Assembly (NCBI RefSeq): GCF_014650955.1
Contig: NZ_BMVY01000003.1
Coordinates: forward strand, 62,001-126,000
Origin: Streptomyces tauricus
Lineage (GTDB): Bacteria; Actinomycetota; Actinomycetes; Streptomycetales; Streptomycetaceae
Direction of reading: 5' to 3'
DNA: 64,000 nucleotides
Shown here: piece by piece, positions 54,096 through 62,703 of the stretch
Position numbering within the stretch: position 1 is the first letter of the stretch
Layout of the letters: each line of letters begins with the position of its first letter
Notes under the pieces: model-generated
What the model saw: the letters and a program-made list of their open reading frames with translations, nothing else
Databases searched by the model: none
What the model was told of the DNA's origin: nothing
Program-made: the position numbers and the translations under genes

Positions 54096-55325
54096 TCAGC
54101 CGGTGTAGGTGCCGGACTTCACCGGCTTCCAGGCGCCGCCCTCGACCGAGTAGACGGTGAGCTGCTTGTTGGTGGTGTCGCCGTACTCGTCGAAGGAGAC
54201 CTTGCCGGTCACACCGTCGAAGGAGACGCCCTGGACGGCTTCGGTGACCTTGGCGCGGGCGTCGTCCGGGAGCTTGCCGTCGTTGTCCTCGACGACCTTC
54301 TTCACGGCTTCGATGATCGCCCAGGCGGAGTCGTAGGAGTAGCCGCCGTATGCCGCGAAGTCCTCCTTGTAGCCGGCCGCCTTGTAGTTGGCGACGAACT
54401 CCTTGGCGGAGGGCAGGTCCTCGACGGGCGCGCCGACCGAGGTGGCGAGGTCGCCGGTGCTGTCCTTGCCGGCCAGCTGGATGAAGGTCGGGTCGAAGAT
54501 GCCGTCGCCACCGACGACGGGGATCTTGGAACCGGCGGCCTTGATCTGCTTGCTCAGCGGGCCGGCCTGCGGGTACTCGCCGCCGTAGTAGACGACGTCG
54601 GCGCCGGAGCTCTTGACCTGGGTGGCGACCGCGGAGAAGTCCTTGGAGTCCGGGTCGATGTGCTGGGTTCCGACGACCTTGCCGCCGAGCTTCTTGAACT
54701 CGCCGGTGAAGGTGGCGGCCAGGCCGGCGCCGTAGGTCTTCTTGTCGTCGATGACGAAGACCTTCTTCTTCTTCGCGTCGTTGTAGACGTACTGCGCGGC
54801 GAACGGGCCCTGGATGGCGTCCGTGGTCGCGGTGCGGAAGTACGACTTGTACGTGCGGACCTTCTTGTTCTGCCAGTCCGTGCCCTGCGTCAGGGTCGGG
54901 CCCGTGTTGGCGGGGGAGACCTGGACGAGCTTGGCGTCGTCGAAGACCTTCTGCATGGACTCGGCGACCGAGGAGTTCAGCGGGCCGACGGCACCGATGA
55001 CGTCCTTGTCGGCGACGAACTTGACGGCGTTCTGCTGGCCCGAGGAGGGCTGCGCCTGGTCGTCGAGGGCTTCGACCTTGAAGGTGATGCCTTCGACGGT
55101 CTTCTCCTTGTTGGCCGTCTTGGCGGCGAGGTCCACGGAGTTCTTGATTCCGAGGCCCAGCGCGGAGAGGTCGCCGGTGAGCGGGGCGTCGACGCCGATG
55201 ACGACAGTGGTGCCGTCGCTGCCGGAGTCCGAGCCGCCGTCGTCGTCGCGCGAGCCACAGGCGGTGAGGGTGAGTGCTCCCGCCGCCAGCGCGGCGGTGA
55301 TGGCGATGAGCGAACGTTGACGCAC
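54096..55325 (-). CDS. livJ: branched-chain amino-acid-binding lipoprotein
   Basis: 409-residue periplasmic-binding-type lipoprotein (type I fold). The signal peptide ends in the lipobox LTAC (IAITAALAAGALTLTACGS). The mature part has VVIGVDAPLTGDLSALGLGI, GVIGPLNSS-type IGAVGPLNSSVAESMQK, and ADVVYYGGEYPQAGPLSKQI. GTG 55325 has GGAAAGGA 9 bases upstream. It captures the amino acid outside the cell for LivHMGF and is a likely Lgt substrate. Confidence 0.94.
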   Translation of the reverse strand: MRQRSLIAITAALAAGALTLTACGSRDDDGGSDSGSDGTTVVIGVDAPLTGDLSALGLGIKNSVDLAAKTANKEKTVEGITFKVEALDDQAQPSSGQQNAVKFVADKDVIGAVGPLNSSVAESMQKVFDDAKLVQVSPANTGPTLTQGTDWQNKKVRTYKSYFRTATTDAIQGPFAAQYVYNDAKKKKVFVIDDKKTYGAGLAATFTGEFKKLGGKVVGTQHIDPDSKDFSAVATQVKSSGADVVYYGGEYPQAGPLSKQIKAAGSKIPVVGGDGIFDPTFIQLAGKDSTGDLATSVGAPVEDLPSAKEFVANYKAAGYKEDFAAYGGYSYDSAWAIIEAVKKVVEDNDGKLPDDARAKVTEAVQGVSFDGVTGKVSFDEYGDTTNKQLTVYSVEGGAWKPVKSGTYTG

Positions 55326-55605
55326 GATCAGCAGTCCTTTCCCTGGCACGGCCGTTCCTCGTGGAACGGGCCGAGTCGAGCGCTGGGCCGAAAATTCTTC
55401 GAATCCGATGGCGCGGTGACTGGCCGTGACTCTAAGCGGGTGGAGGGAACGTGGAGGAGAGTCTGACGAATGCTGTGACGCTCTTGTTATGACACGAGGT
55501 AATGCAGAGCGGTACTCGGTGGGCGGATGGGGGGAATTACGGCCGATTCGTCCGGTCCACATTGTGAGAACCCGCAGATCGTGCGGTGGTGATTTCAGCA
55601 GCGTT

Positions 55606-56241
55606 CTAGCGTTTTGCTAGTGACGACGGGTCGTTGCTGCAGGCTACTTGCAGGGCTTCGGACAGGTCGTGCGCATATCGCTCACCCAAGATGTAGCTGT
55701 GGTCTTCTATTGCGCGCGTATTACGCAGAGTTACGTCCAGGAAAGGAAGTCCGGCGTTCCTCGGCGTATTCGCGCATTCCGTGACATTCATAGTGACAAC
55801 GATCTTGTGGCCGAAACCCGTCCTCATGCGGAACGGTGGCTTGGGCATCGAGGTCAGACTGAGCCCGGCATAGGGCTGGGAGACCTCCACGACGGTGATG
55901 GTGGGGCCGGACAGCGCGGTGACCCGCACCGCGAAGGTGAAACTGCCCCGCGGCGCGTTCCTGGGCGAGCCCTCCTCGCCCAGGTAGGTGACGTCGACGA
56001 CCTGGGACGGGTACGGCCCGACGGCGGGCGGCGGTGGCTGCGGCCGGGTCGCGTAGAGGTAGCCGCCGCCCGCCAGGAGGACGGCGGCCACCGCGGACGC
56101 GAGCACGGCGCGGCGGTGCCGGGCGTAGTAGAGGGCCGCCGGGTGTCCCTGGGCCTGCTCGTGGCCGGTCGGCGGGGGCGGTTCGATGTCGTCCCACGCG
56201 CGTGTTCCCTCACCCGGTTCGACCGGGCCGACGCCACTCAA
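55606..56241 (-). CDS. hypothetical single-span membrane protein
   Basis: 211 residues from a TTG that overlaps the stop of the upstream lipoprotein gene (TTGA); GGAAAGG lies 8 bases before it. Layout: Pro-rich cytoplasmic N-terminus (AWDDIEPPPPTGHE), one membrane helix (AVLASAVAAVLLAGGGYLYA, about residues 40-60), then an external domain with VVDVTYLGEEGSPRN and VVTMNVTECANTPRN. No family recognised. Codon use in the 3' half is less GC-biased than its neighbours. Coupled to the lipoprotein gene, with which it may act. Confidence 0.6.
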   Translation of the reverse strand: MSGVGPVEPGEGTRAWDDIEPPPPTGHEQAQGHPAALYYARHRRAVLASAVAAVLLAGGGYLYATRPQPPPPAVGPYPSQVVDVTYLGEEGSPRNAPRGSFTFAVRVTALSGPTITVVEVSQPYAGLSLTSMPKPPFRMRTGFGHKIVVTMNVTECANTPRNAGLPFLDVTLRNTRAIEDHSYILGERYAHDLSEALQVACSNDPSSLAKR

Positions 56242-56669
56242 CTCCAGGGCCTTTCCGTCGGGTTGCCGTTGCGGTACCGCTCCTCGCAGCGCTCGCGCGC
56301 GGTGCGGTCGATCAGTTCTCCCGCCGCGTGTGCGCCCTCGCGCCTCTTCTCGGCCCGGGCGGCGTCCACGACGTCCAGCAGGATCTCGTACTGCCTGTTG
56401 GACAGGCCCATCGACTGGTAGTCCCCGTAGGTGTCGCCGGCCAGGACCTTGCGCGACCAGTGCGCGACGAGGCGCGCGCACAGGTCCTCGGGCGGGGTCG
56501 CCGGGGGCGACGACCGGGTGCCGGGAGCCGTGCGCGTGACCTCCGGCGCGCCGGTCGTGCCGCTGTGTGTGCCGGACCCGTCGCACCCGGTCGCGCCGGC
56601 GGTCAGGACGCCGGTCAGGAGCGCCAGTCCGAGCACCGTCCCCCGCCAGGGGGGCCCGCCCTTTCCCAT
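56238..56669 (-). CDS. small putative lipoprotein
   Basis: 143 residues: signal peptide LGLALLTGVLTAGATGC with a lipobox-like cysteine at about residue 29, a Thr/Ser/Pro-rich linker, then a charged helical domain (LCARLVAHWSRKVLAGDTYG, YQSMGLSNRQYEILLDVVDA) ending ERYRNGNPTERPWS. No family recognised. The stop overlaps the TTG of the next gene. Confidence 0.7.
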   Translation of the reverse strand: MGKGGPPWRGTVLGLALLTGVLTAGATGCDGSGTHSGTTGAPEVTRTAPGTRSSPPATPPEDLCARLVAHWSRKVLAGDTYGDYQSMGLSNRQYEILLDVVDAARAEKRREGAHAAGELIDRTARERCEERYRNGNPTERPWS

Positions 56670-56747
56670 GCCCTGACGCTAGGCCGCCGGGTGCCCGGGA
56701 TCAACGCCCGTGCCGGACAACGGTTTTCGGACGGGCCGACCGGTGGC

Positions 56748-57236
56748 TCAGCCGGTGGCGCCGACCCGCTCCGCGTCGCTCGGCCGTACATCGCGCAGCA
56801 GGCAGGTGAGCCGGGCGCTGCACACCCGCCTGCCGTCCTCGTCACTGATCACGATCTCGTACGTGGCCGTCGAGCGGCCGCGGTGCAGGGGGGTGGCCAC
56901 GGCGGTCACGAGGCCGGACGTGGCGCCCCGGTGGTGGGTGCAGTTGAGGTCGACGCCGACGGCGATCTTGGAGCTGCCGCCGTGCAGCATGGCGCCGACC
57001 GAACCGAGGGTCTCGGCGAGCACGGCGGAGGCGCCGCCGTGCAGGAGTCCGTAGGGCTGGGTGTTGCCCTCGACCGGCATGGTGCCCACGACGCGGTCCG
57101 CGGAGGCCTCGATGATCTGGACGCCCATGCGGGTGCCGAGGTGTCCGGCGGAGAACATGGCGACCAGGTCCACGCCGAGCGCCGAGTACTCGTCGATGAC
57201 CTCTTGCGGGAACTTCACGTGGTGCTGCTCGCCCAT
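56748..57236 (-). CDS. hotdog-fold thioesterase (PaaI/YbgC-like)
   Basis: 162-residue thioesterase with the PaaI-type signature NTQPYGLLHGGASAVLAETLGS (catalytic Asp/Glu after the HGG loop) and VDLNCTHHRGATSG. Such enzymes hydrolyse aryl- or acyl-CoA. It stands alone between the lipoprotein unit and the molybdopterin oxidoreductase gene, 70 bp from the latter's end. Confidence 0.88.
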   Translation of the reverse strand: MGEQHHVKFPQEVIDEYSALGVDLVAMFSAGHLGTRMGVQIIEASADRVVGTMPVEGNTQPYGLLHGGASAVLAETLGSVGAMLHGGSSKIAVGVDLNCTHHRGATSGLVTAVATPLHRGRSTATYEIVISDEDGRRVCSARLTCLLRDVRPSDAERVGATG

Positions 57237-57306
57237 GGGTCCGTTTCCTTACGTCGTCGGTCGTGCGTCCGGAGCCCGTGTCCGGACCACGCGTCTAAGC
57301 GAACGC

Positions 57307-59586
57307 TCAGTTGGTTGTCGATTGTTCCAGACGGACGACGACGGACTTGCTGGCGGGCGTGTTGCTGGTGTCGGCGGTGGCGTCCAGCGGCACCAGCACG
57401 TTCGTCTCCGGGTAGTAGGCGGCCGCGCAGCCGCGGGCCGTCGGGTAGTGCACGACGCGGAAACCGGCGGCGCGGCGCTCCACCCCGTCCTTCCACTCGC
57501 TCACGAGATCGGTGTACGAGCCGTCGGCGAGGCCCAGCTCACGGGCGTCCTCGGGGTTCACCAGGACGACCCGGCGGCCGTTCTTGATCCCCCGGTAGCG
57601 GTCGTCGAGCCCGTAGATCGTGGTGTTGTACTGGTCGTGCGAGCGCAGGGTCTGCAGGAGCAGGCGGCCCTCGGGGAGCTTCGGGTACTCGACGGGCGCG
57701 GCCGTGAAGTTGGCCTTGCCGGTGGCGGTCGGGAAGCGGCGCTCGTCGCGCGGGGCGTGCGGCAGGGCGAAGCCCGCGGGGTCGGCCACGCGCGCGTTGA
57801 AGTCGTCGAAGCCCGGCACGACGCGCGCGATACGGTCGCGGACGGTCGCGTAGTCCTTCTCGAACTCCTCCCAGGGCGTGCGGGAGTCCTCGCCGAGGAC
57901 CCGGCGTGCGAGCCGGCACACGATGGCCGGCTCGGACAGCAGCTGCGTGCTCGCGGGGTCCAGACGGCCGCGGGAGGCGTGCACCATGCCCATGGAGTCC
58001 TCGACGGTCACGAACTGCTCGCCGCCGCCCTGCAGATCACGCTCGGTACGGCCGAGGGTGGGCAGGATCAGGGCGCGCGCGCCCGTCACGGCGTGCGAGC
58101 GGTTGAGCTTCGTCGACACGTGCACGGTGAGGCGGGCGCGGCGCATCGCGGCCTCGGTGACCTCGGTGTCGGGGGAGGCCGACACGAAGTTGCCGCCCAT
58201 CGCGAAGAAGACCTTGGCCTTGTCGTCGCGCATCGCGCGGATCGCGCGGACGACGTCGTAGCCGTGGCCGCGCGGCGGGGCGAAGCCGAACTCCTTCTCC
58301 AGGGCGTCCAGGAAGGCGGGCGCGGGACGCTCGAAGATGCCCATCGTGCGGTCGCCCTGCACGTTCGAGTGGCCGCGCACCGGGCACACGCCCGCGCCCG
58401 GCCGGCCGATGTTGCCGCGCAGCAGCAGGAAGTTGACGACCTCGCGGATCGTCGGCACGGAGTGCTTGTGCTGGGTGAGGCCCATCGCCCAGCAGACGAT
58501 GGTGCGCTTCGAGGCGAGGACCATGGACAGCGCCTCGTCGATCTGCGCGCGCGTGAGGCCCGTCGCGGTGAGCGTCTCGTCCCAGTCGGCGGCGCGGGCG
58601 GCCTCGGCGAACTCCTCGTAGCCGTGGGTGTGTTCGCCGACGAACGCCTCGTCGACGGCTCCCTCCGTCTCCAGGATCAGCTTGTTCAGGAGGCGGAAGA
58701 GGGCCTGGTCGCCGCCGATGCGGATCTGCAGGAAGAGGTCGGTGAGCGCGGCGCCCTTGAACATGCCCTGGGGGGTCTGCGGGTTCTTGAAGCGCTCCAT
58801 GCCCGCCTCGGGCAGCGGGTTCACCGTGATGATCCGCGCGCCGTTCGACTTCGCCTTCTCCAGGGCGGAGAGCATGCGCGGGTGGTTGGTGCCGGGGTTC
58901 TGCCCGGCCACGATGATCAGATCCGCCTGGTAGAGGTCGTCCAGGAGGACGCTGCCCTTGCCGATCCCGATGGTCTCGTTCAGTGCGGAACCGGACGACT
59001 CGTGGCACATGTTCGAGCAGTCGGGGAGGTTGTTCGTGCCGAACTCGCGGGCGAACAGCTGGTAGAGGAACGCCGCCTCGTTACTGGTGCGGCCCGAGGT
59101 GTAGAACAGCGCCTCGTCCGGGGAGTCGAGGCCGGTCAGCTCCTCGGCGATGATGTCGAAGGCACGCTCCCACGGCACCGCCTCGTAGCGGTCGGCGCCC
59201 TCCGCGAGATACATGGGGTGCGTGAGGCGGCCCTGCTGGCCCAGCCAGTAGCCGCTGCGGGTCGCGAGGTCGGAGACAGGGTGCGCGGCGAAGAAGTCCG
59301 GGGTCACACGGCGCAGGGTGGCCTCCTCCGCGACCGCCTTCGCGCCGTTCTCGCAGAACTCCGCCGTGTGCCGGTGCTCCGGCTCGGGCCAGGCACAGCC
59401 CGGGCAGTCGAAACCGTCCTTCTGATTGACCCGCAGCAACGTCAGCGCCGTGCGCTTCACACCCATCTGCCGCTGGGCGATGCGCAGCGTGTGCCCGATG
59501 GCCGGCAGCCCGGCCGCGGCGTGCTTCGGCTCGGCGACCTGCGGCGCGTCCTGAACCGGATCACTCTGGGGCGGCTTGCCGGCCAT
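57307..59586 (-). CDS. FdhF/YdeP-type molybdopterin oxidoreductase
   Basis: 759-residue member of the formate-dehydrogenase-alpha/YdeP family. Visible features: DGFDCPGCAWPEPEHR near residue 60 (cysteines replacing the usual 4Fe-4S pattern), NLPDCSNMCHESSGSALNET, LIIVAGQNPGTNHPRMLSAL, GNIGRPGAGVCPVRGHSNVQ, KVFFAMGGNFVSASPD, and the C-terminal molybdopterin-dinucleotide domain (LLLQTLRSHDQYNTTIYG). ATG 59586 is supported by GAGGAGG 5 bases upstream. No FdhB/C-type partner is adjacent. YdeP in E. coli affects acid resistance; the substrate is unknown. Confidence 0.93.
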   Translation of the reverse strand: MAGKPPQSDPVQDAPQVAEPKHAAAGLPAIGHTLRIAQRQMGVKRTALTLLRVNQKDGFDCPGCAWPEPEHRHTAEFCENGAKAVAEEATLRRVTPDFFAAHPVSDLATRSGYWLGQQGRLTHPMYLAEGADRYEAVPWERAFDIIAEELTGLDSPDEALFYTSGRTSNEAAFLYQLFAREFGTNNLPDCSNMCHESSGSALNETIGIGKGSVLLDDLYQADLIIVAGQNPGTNHPRMLSALEKAKSNGARIITVNPLPEAGMERFKNPQTPQGMFKGAALTDLFLQIRIGGDQALFRLLNKLILETEGAVDEAFVGEHTHGYEEFAEAARAADWDETLTATGLTRAQIDEALSMVLASKRTIVCWAMGLTQHKHSVPTIREVVNFLLLRGNIGRPGAGVCPVRGHSNVQGDRTMGIFERPAPAFLDALEKEFGFAPPRGHGYDVVRAIRAMRDDKAKVFFAMGGNFVSASPDTEVTEAAMRRARLTVHVSTKLNRSHAVTGARALILPTLGRTERDLQGGGEQFVTVEDSMGMVHASRGRLDPASTQLLSEPAIVCRLARRVLGEDSRTPWEEFEKDYATVRDRIARVVPGFDDFNARVADPAGFALPHAPRDERRFPTATGKANFTAAPVEYPKLPEGRLLLQTLRSHDQYNTTIYGLDDRYRGIKNGRRVVLVNPEDARELGLADGSYTDLVSEWKDGVERRAAGFRVVHYPTARGCAAAYYPETNVLVPLDATADTSNTPASKSVVVRLEQSTTN

Positions 59587-59784
59587 CTCGGCCTCCTCTT
59601 CGAGCACATGTGTGAGGTACGTCTCCGATACTCCCACGTGGTGCTGACACCTATCGGGGCCAGGCCCGGGCAACGAGCGCGCGCGGTGCGCGAGGAGCGG
59701 AGGCCGGGGAGAACCTGCGCGGGAACACGGCCGCGGGCGGCGGGGCGGGACCGACTGTCAGTGGGGCGTGGCAGGATCGGGGGT

Positions 59785-62511
59785 GTGGCAGAGACAGCAT
59801 CGAAGAAGACCGAGAAGACCTCCGGCGGGGGACGCCCGCGGCTGATGCTCATGGATGGGCATTCGCTGGCGTACCGCGCGTTCTTCGCGCTGCCCGCGGA
59901 GAATTTCACGACGGCGACGGGCCAGCCGACGAACGCGATCTACGGCTTCGCGTCGATGCTCGCCAACACGCTGCGCGACGAGTCGCCCACGCACTTCGCG
60001 GTGGCGTTCGACGTGTCGCGCAAGACGTGGCGCTCCGAGGAGTTCACGGAGTACAAGGCGAACAGGTCGAAGACGCCCGACGAGTTCAAGGGCCAGGTCG
60101 AGCTGATCGGCGAGGTCCTGGACGCGATGAACGCCGAGCGGTTCGCCGTCGACGGCTTCGAGGCGGACGACATCATCGCCACGCTCGCCACGCAGGCCGA
60201 GGCCGAGGGCTTCGACGTGCTGATCGTCACCGGCGACCGCGACTCCTTCCAGCTGGTCTCCGAGCACACCACCGTGCTCTATCCGACCAAGGGCGTCTCC
60301 GAGCTGACCCGGTTCACCCCGGAGAAGGTCTTCGAGAAGTACGGGTTGACGCCCGCCCAGTACCCCGACTTCGCGGCGCTGCGCGGCGACCCGTCCGACA
60401 ACCTGCCGGGCATTCCCGGCGTCGGCGAGAAGACCGCCGCGAAGTGGATCAACCAGTTCGGTTCGTTCGCGGAGCTGGTCGAGCGCGCCGAGGAGGTCAA
60501 GGGCAAGGCCGGGCAGAACTTCCGCGACCACCTGGAGTCGGTCAAGCTCAACCGCCGGCTCACCGAGATGGTGCGTGACGTCGAGCTGCCGAAGGCGGTG
60601 CCCGACCTGGAGCGCGCTCCGTACGACCGCACGGCGCTCGCGATGGTCCTGGACACCCTGGAGATCCGTAACCCGTCGCTGCGCGAGCGGCTGCTGGCCG
60701 TCGACCCGGGGGCGGAGCAGGCCGAGGACGCCGCTCCGGTCGCCGCGGGCGTTGCCGTGGACGGCACGGTCCTCGCCGCGGGCGAGCTGGGCCCCTGGCT
60801 CACCGAGCACGGCACGACGGTCCTCGGCGTCGCCACGGTCGACACCTGGGCGCTCGGCACGGGCTCGGTCGCCGAGATCGCCCTCGCCGCGGCCGACGGG
60901 GCCGCCGCCTGGTTCGACCCCTCGACCCTCGACGAGAGCGACGAGAACGCCTTCGCGCGGTGGATCGCCGACGCCGACAGCCCCAAGGTGCTGCACAACG
61001 CCAAGGCAGTCATGCGGGTCTTCGCCGAGCACGGCTGGAGCGTCGCGGGCATCTCCATGGACACCGCGCTCGCCGCCTACCTCGTCAAGCCGGGCCGGCG
61101 CTCCTTCGACCTGGACGCGCTGTCCCTGGAGTACCTCGGCCGGGAGCTGGCGCCCGCCGCGACCGCCGACGGACAGCTCGCCTTCGGCGCCGACGAGGGC
61201 GCCGAGGCCGACGCGCTCATGGTGCAGGCCCGCGCCATCCTCGACCTGGGCGAAGCCTTCGGGGAGCGGCTGAAGGAGGTCGGCGCGGCCGACCTGCTCC
61301 AGGACATGGAGCTGCCCACCTCCGAACTGCTCGCGCGTCTGGAGCGGCACGGCATCGCGGCGGACAGGGCGCACCTTGAGGCCATGGAGCAGATGTTCGC
61401 GGGCGCGGTCCAGCAGGCCGTGAAGGAGGCGCACGCGGCGGTCGGGCACGAGTTCAACCTCGGCTCGCCCAAGCAGCTCCAGGAAGTCCTCTTCGGTGAA
61501 CTGGGCCTGCCCAAGACGAAGAAGACGAAGACCGGCTACACGACGGACGCCGACGCGCTCGCCTGGCTCGCCGCCCAGACCGACCACGAACTGCCGGTCA
61601 TCATGCTCCGCCACCGCGAGCAGGCGAAGCTGCGGGTGACCGTCGAGGGCCTGATCAAGACGATCGCCGCGGACGGCCGCATCCACACCACGTTCCACCA
61701 GACGGTGGCCGCGACGGGCCGCCTCTCCTCGCAGGACCCGAACCTGCAGAACATCCCGGTGCGCACCGAGGAGGGCCGCGCCATCCGCCGCGGCTTCGTG
61801 GTCGGCGAGGGCTTCGAATCCCTCATGACCGCCGACTACAGCCAGATCGAACTGCGTGTGATGGCCCACCTGTCGGAGGACGAGGGCCTGCTCGCGGCCT
61901 TCACCTCCGGCGAGGACCTGCACACCACCGTCGCCTCCCAGGTTTTCTCCGTGGAGCGCGACGCCGTCGACGCGGAGATGCGCCGCAAGATCAAGGCCAT
62001 GTCGTACGGGCTCGCGTACGGGCTGTCGGCCTTCGGCCTCTCCCAGCAGCTCAACATCGACGCGGGTGAGGCGCGTGGCCTGATGGACACGTACTTCGAG
62101 CGGTTCGGCGGGGTCCGGGACTACCTCCGCCGGGCGGTCGACGAGGCGCGGGCCACGGGGTACACGGCGACGCTCTTCGGGCGCCGCCGCTACCTCCCCG
62201 ACCTCAACAGCGACAACCGGCAGCGGCGGGAGGCGGCCGAGCGGATGGCGCTGAACGCGCCGATCCAGGGCACGGCGGCGGACATCGTCAAGATCGCCAT
62301 GCTGCATGTGGACAAGGCGCTGCGCGAGGCGGGGCTGGCGTCCCGGATGCTCCTCCAGGTCCACGACGAAATCGTCCTGGAGATCGCTCCCGGGGAGCGG
62401 GCGAAGGCGGAGGAACTGGTCCGCCGGGAGATGGCCGCGGCGGTACAGCTGCGGGCCCCCCTGGACGTCTCGGTCGGCTCGGGCCCGAACTGGGAGTCAG
62501 CGGCACACTAG
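59785..62511 (+). CDS. polA: DNA polymerase I
   Basis: 908-residue PolA with three domains. The N-terminal 5'-nuclease is LMLMDGHSLAYRAFFALP, FEADDIIATLATQAE, VTGDRDSFQLVSEHT and GDPSDNLPGIPGVGEKTAAK. The central 3'-5' exonuclease-like domain lacks the catalytic DxE (TVLGVATVDTWALGTG where proofreading enzymes have FDTET), so it is probably non-proofreading, as in other actinobacteria. The polymerase domain has MTADYSQIELRVMAHLSEDE (motif A), RRKIKAMSYGLAYGLSAFGL (motif B) and LLQVHDEIVLEIAP (motif C). GTG 59785 is chosen; an in-frame GTG at 59761 would add eight residues. Ends at a repeat-derived hairpin. Confidence 0.97.
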   Translation: MAETASKKTEKTSGGGRPRLMLMDGHSLAYRAFFALPAENFTTATGQPTNAIYGFASMLANTLRDESPTHFAVAFDVSRKTWRSEEFTEYKANRSKTPDEFKGQVELIGEVLDAMNAERFAVDGFEADDIIATLATQAEAEGFDVLIVTGDRDSFQLVSEHTTVLYPTKGVSELTRFTPEKVFEKYGLTPAQYPDFAALRGDPSDNLPGIPGVGEKTAAKWINQFGSFAELVERAEEVKGKAGQNFRDHLESVKLNRRLTEMVRDVELPKAVPDLERAPYDRTALAMVLDTLEIRNPSLRERLLAVDPGAEQAEDAAPVAAGVAVDGTVLAAGELGPWLTEHGTTVLGVATVDTWALGTGSVAEIALAAADGAAAWFDPSTLDESDENAFARWIADADSPKVLHNAKAVMRVFAEHGWSVAGISMDTALAAYLVKPGRRSFDLDALSLEYLGRELAPAATADGQLAFGADEGAEADALMVQARAILDLGEAFGERLKEVGAADLLQDMELPTSELLARLERHGIAADRAHLEAMEQMFAGAVQQAVKEAHAAVGHEFNLGSPKQLQEVLFGELGLPKTKKTKTGYTTDADALAWLAAQTDHELPVIMLRHREQAKLRVTVEGLIKTIAADGRIHTTFHQTVAATGRLSSQDPNLQNIPVRTEEGRAIRRGFVVGEGFESLMTADYSQIELRVMAHLSEDEGLLAAFTSGEDLHTTVASQVFSVERDAVDAEMRRKIKAMSYGLAYGLSAFGLSQQLNIDAGEARGLMDTYFERFGGVRDYLRRAVDEARATGYTATLFGRRRYLPDLNSDNRQRREAAERMALNAPIQGTAADIVKIAMLHVDKALREAGLASRMLLQVHDEIVLEIAPGERAKAEELVRREMAAAVQLRAPLDVSVGSGPNWESAAH

Positions 62512-62541
62512 CCGCCCCGCGGGGGTGGGCCACTCCTCCGT

Positions 62542-62589
62542 TTGCGCCGTTCCCCGCGCCCCTTTTCAGGGGCGCGGGGAACGGCGCAA
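62542..62589. terminator. terminator made of two inverted dispersed repeats
   Basis: 62542-62563 pairs perfectly with 62568-62589 around a tttc loop (22 bp). The arms are copies of the dispersed 20-bp repeat (62544-62563 and 62568-62587). It lies 30 bases after the polA stop. Confidence 0.88.
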
Positions 62590-62595
62590 TCTTTT

Positions 62596-62615
62596 AGGGG
62601 CGCGGGGAACTGCGC
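62596..62615 (-). repeat. dispersed 20-bp repeat, single copy
   Basis: aggggcgcggggaactgcgc directly after the polA terminator pair. Confidence 0.85.
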
Positions 62616-62703
62616 AGTCTTTTTTGGGGGGTCGCGGAGGGCCCGTCACCCGCGTGGACCCCGACCGGGCGCCCCCCGCGGAGCCCCCCGCCAGGATGCG
62701 GGC

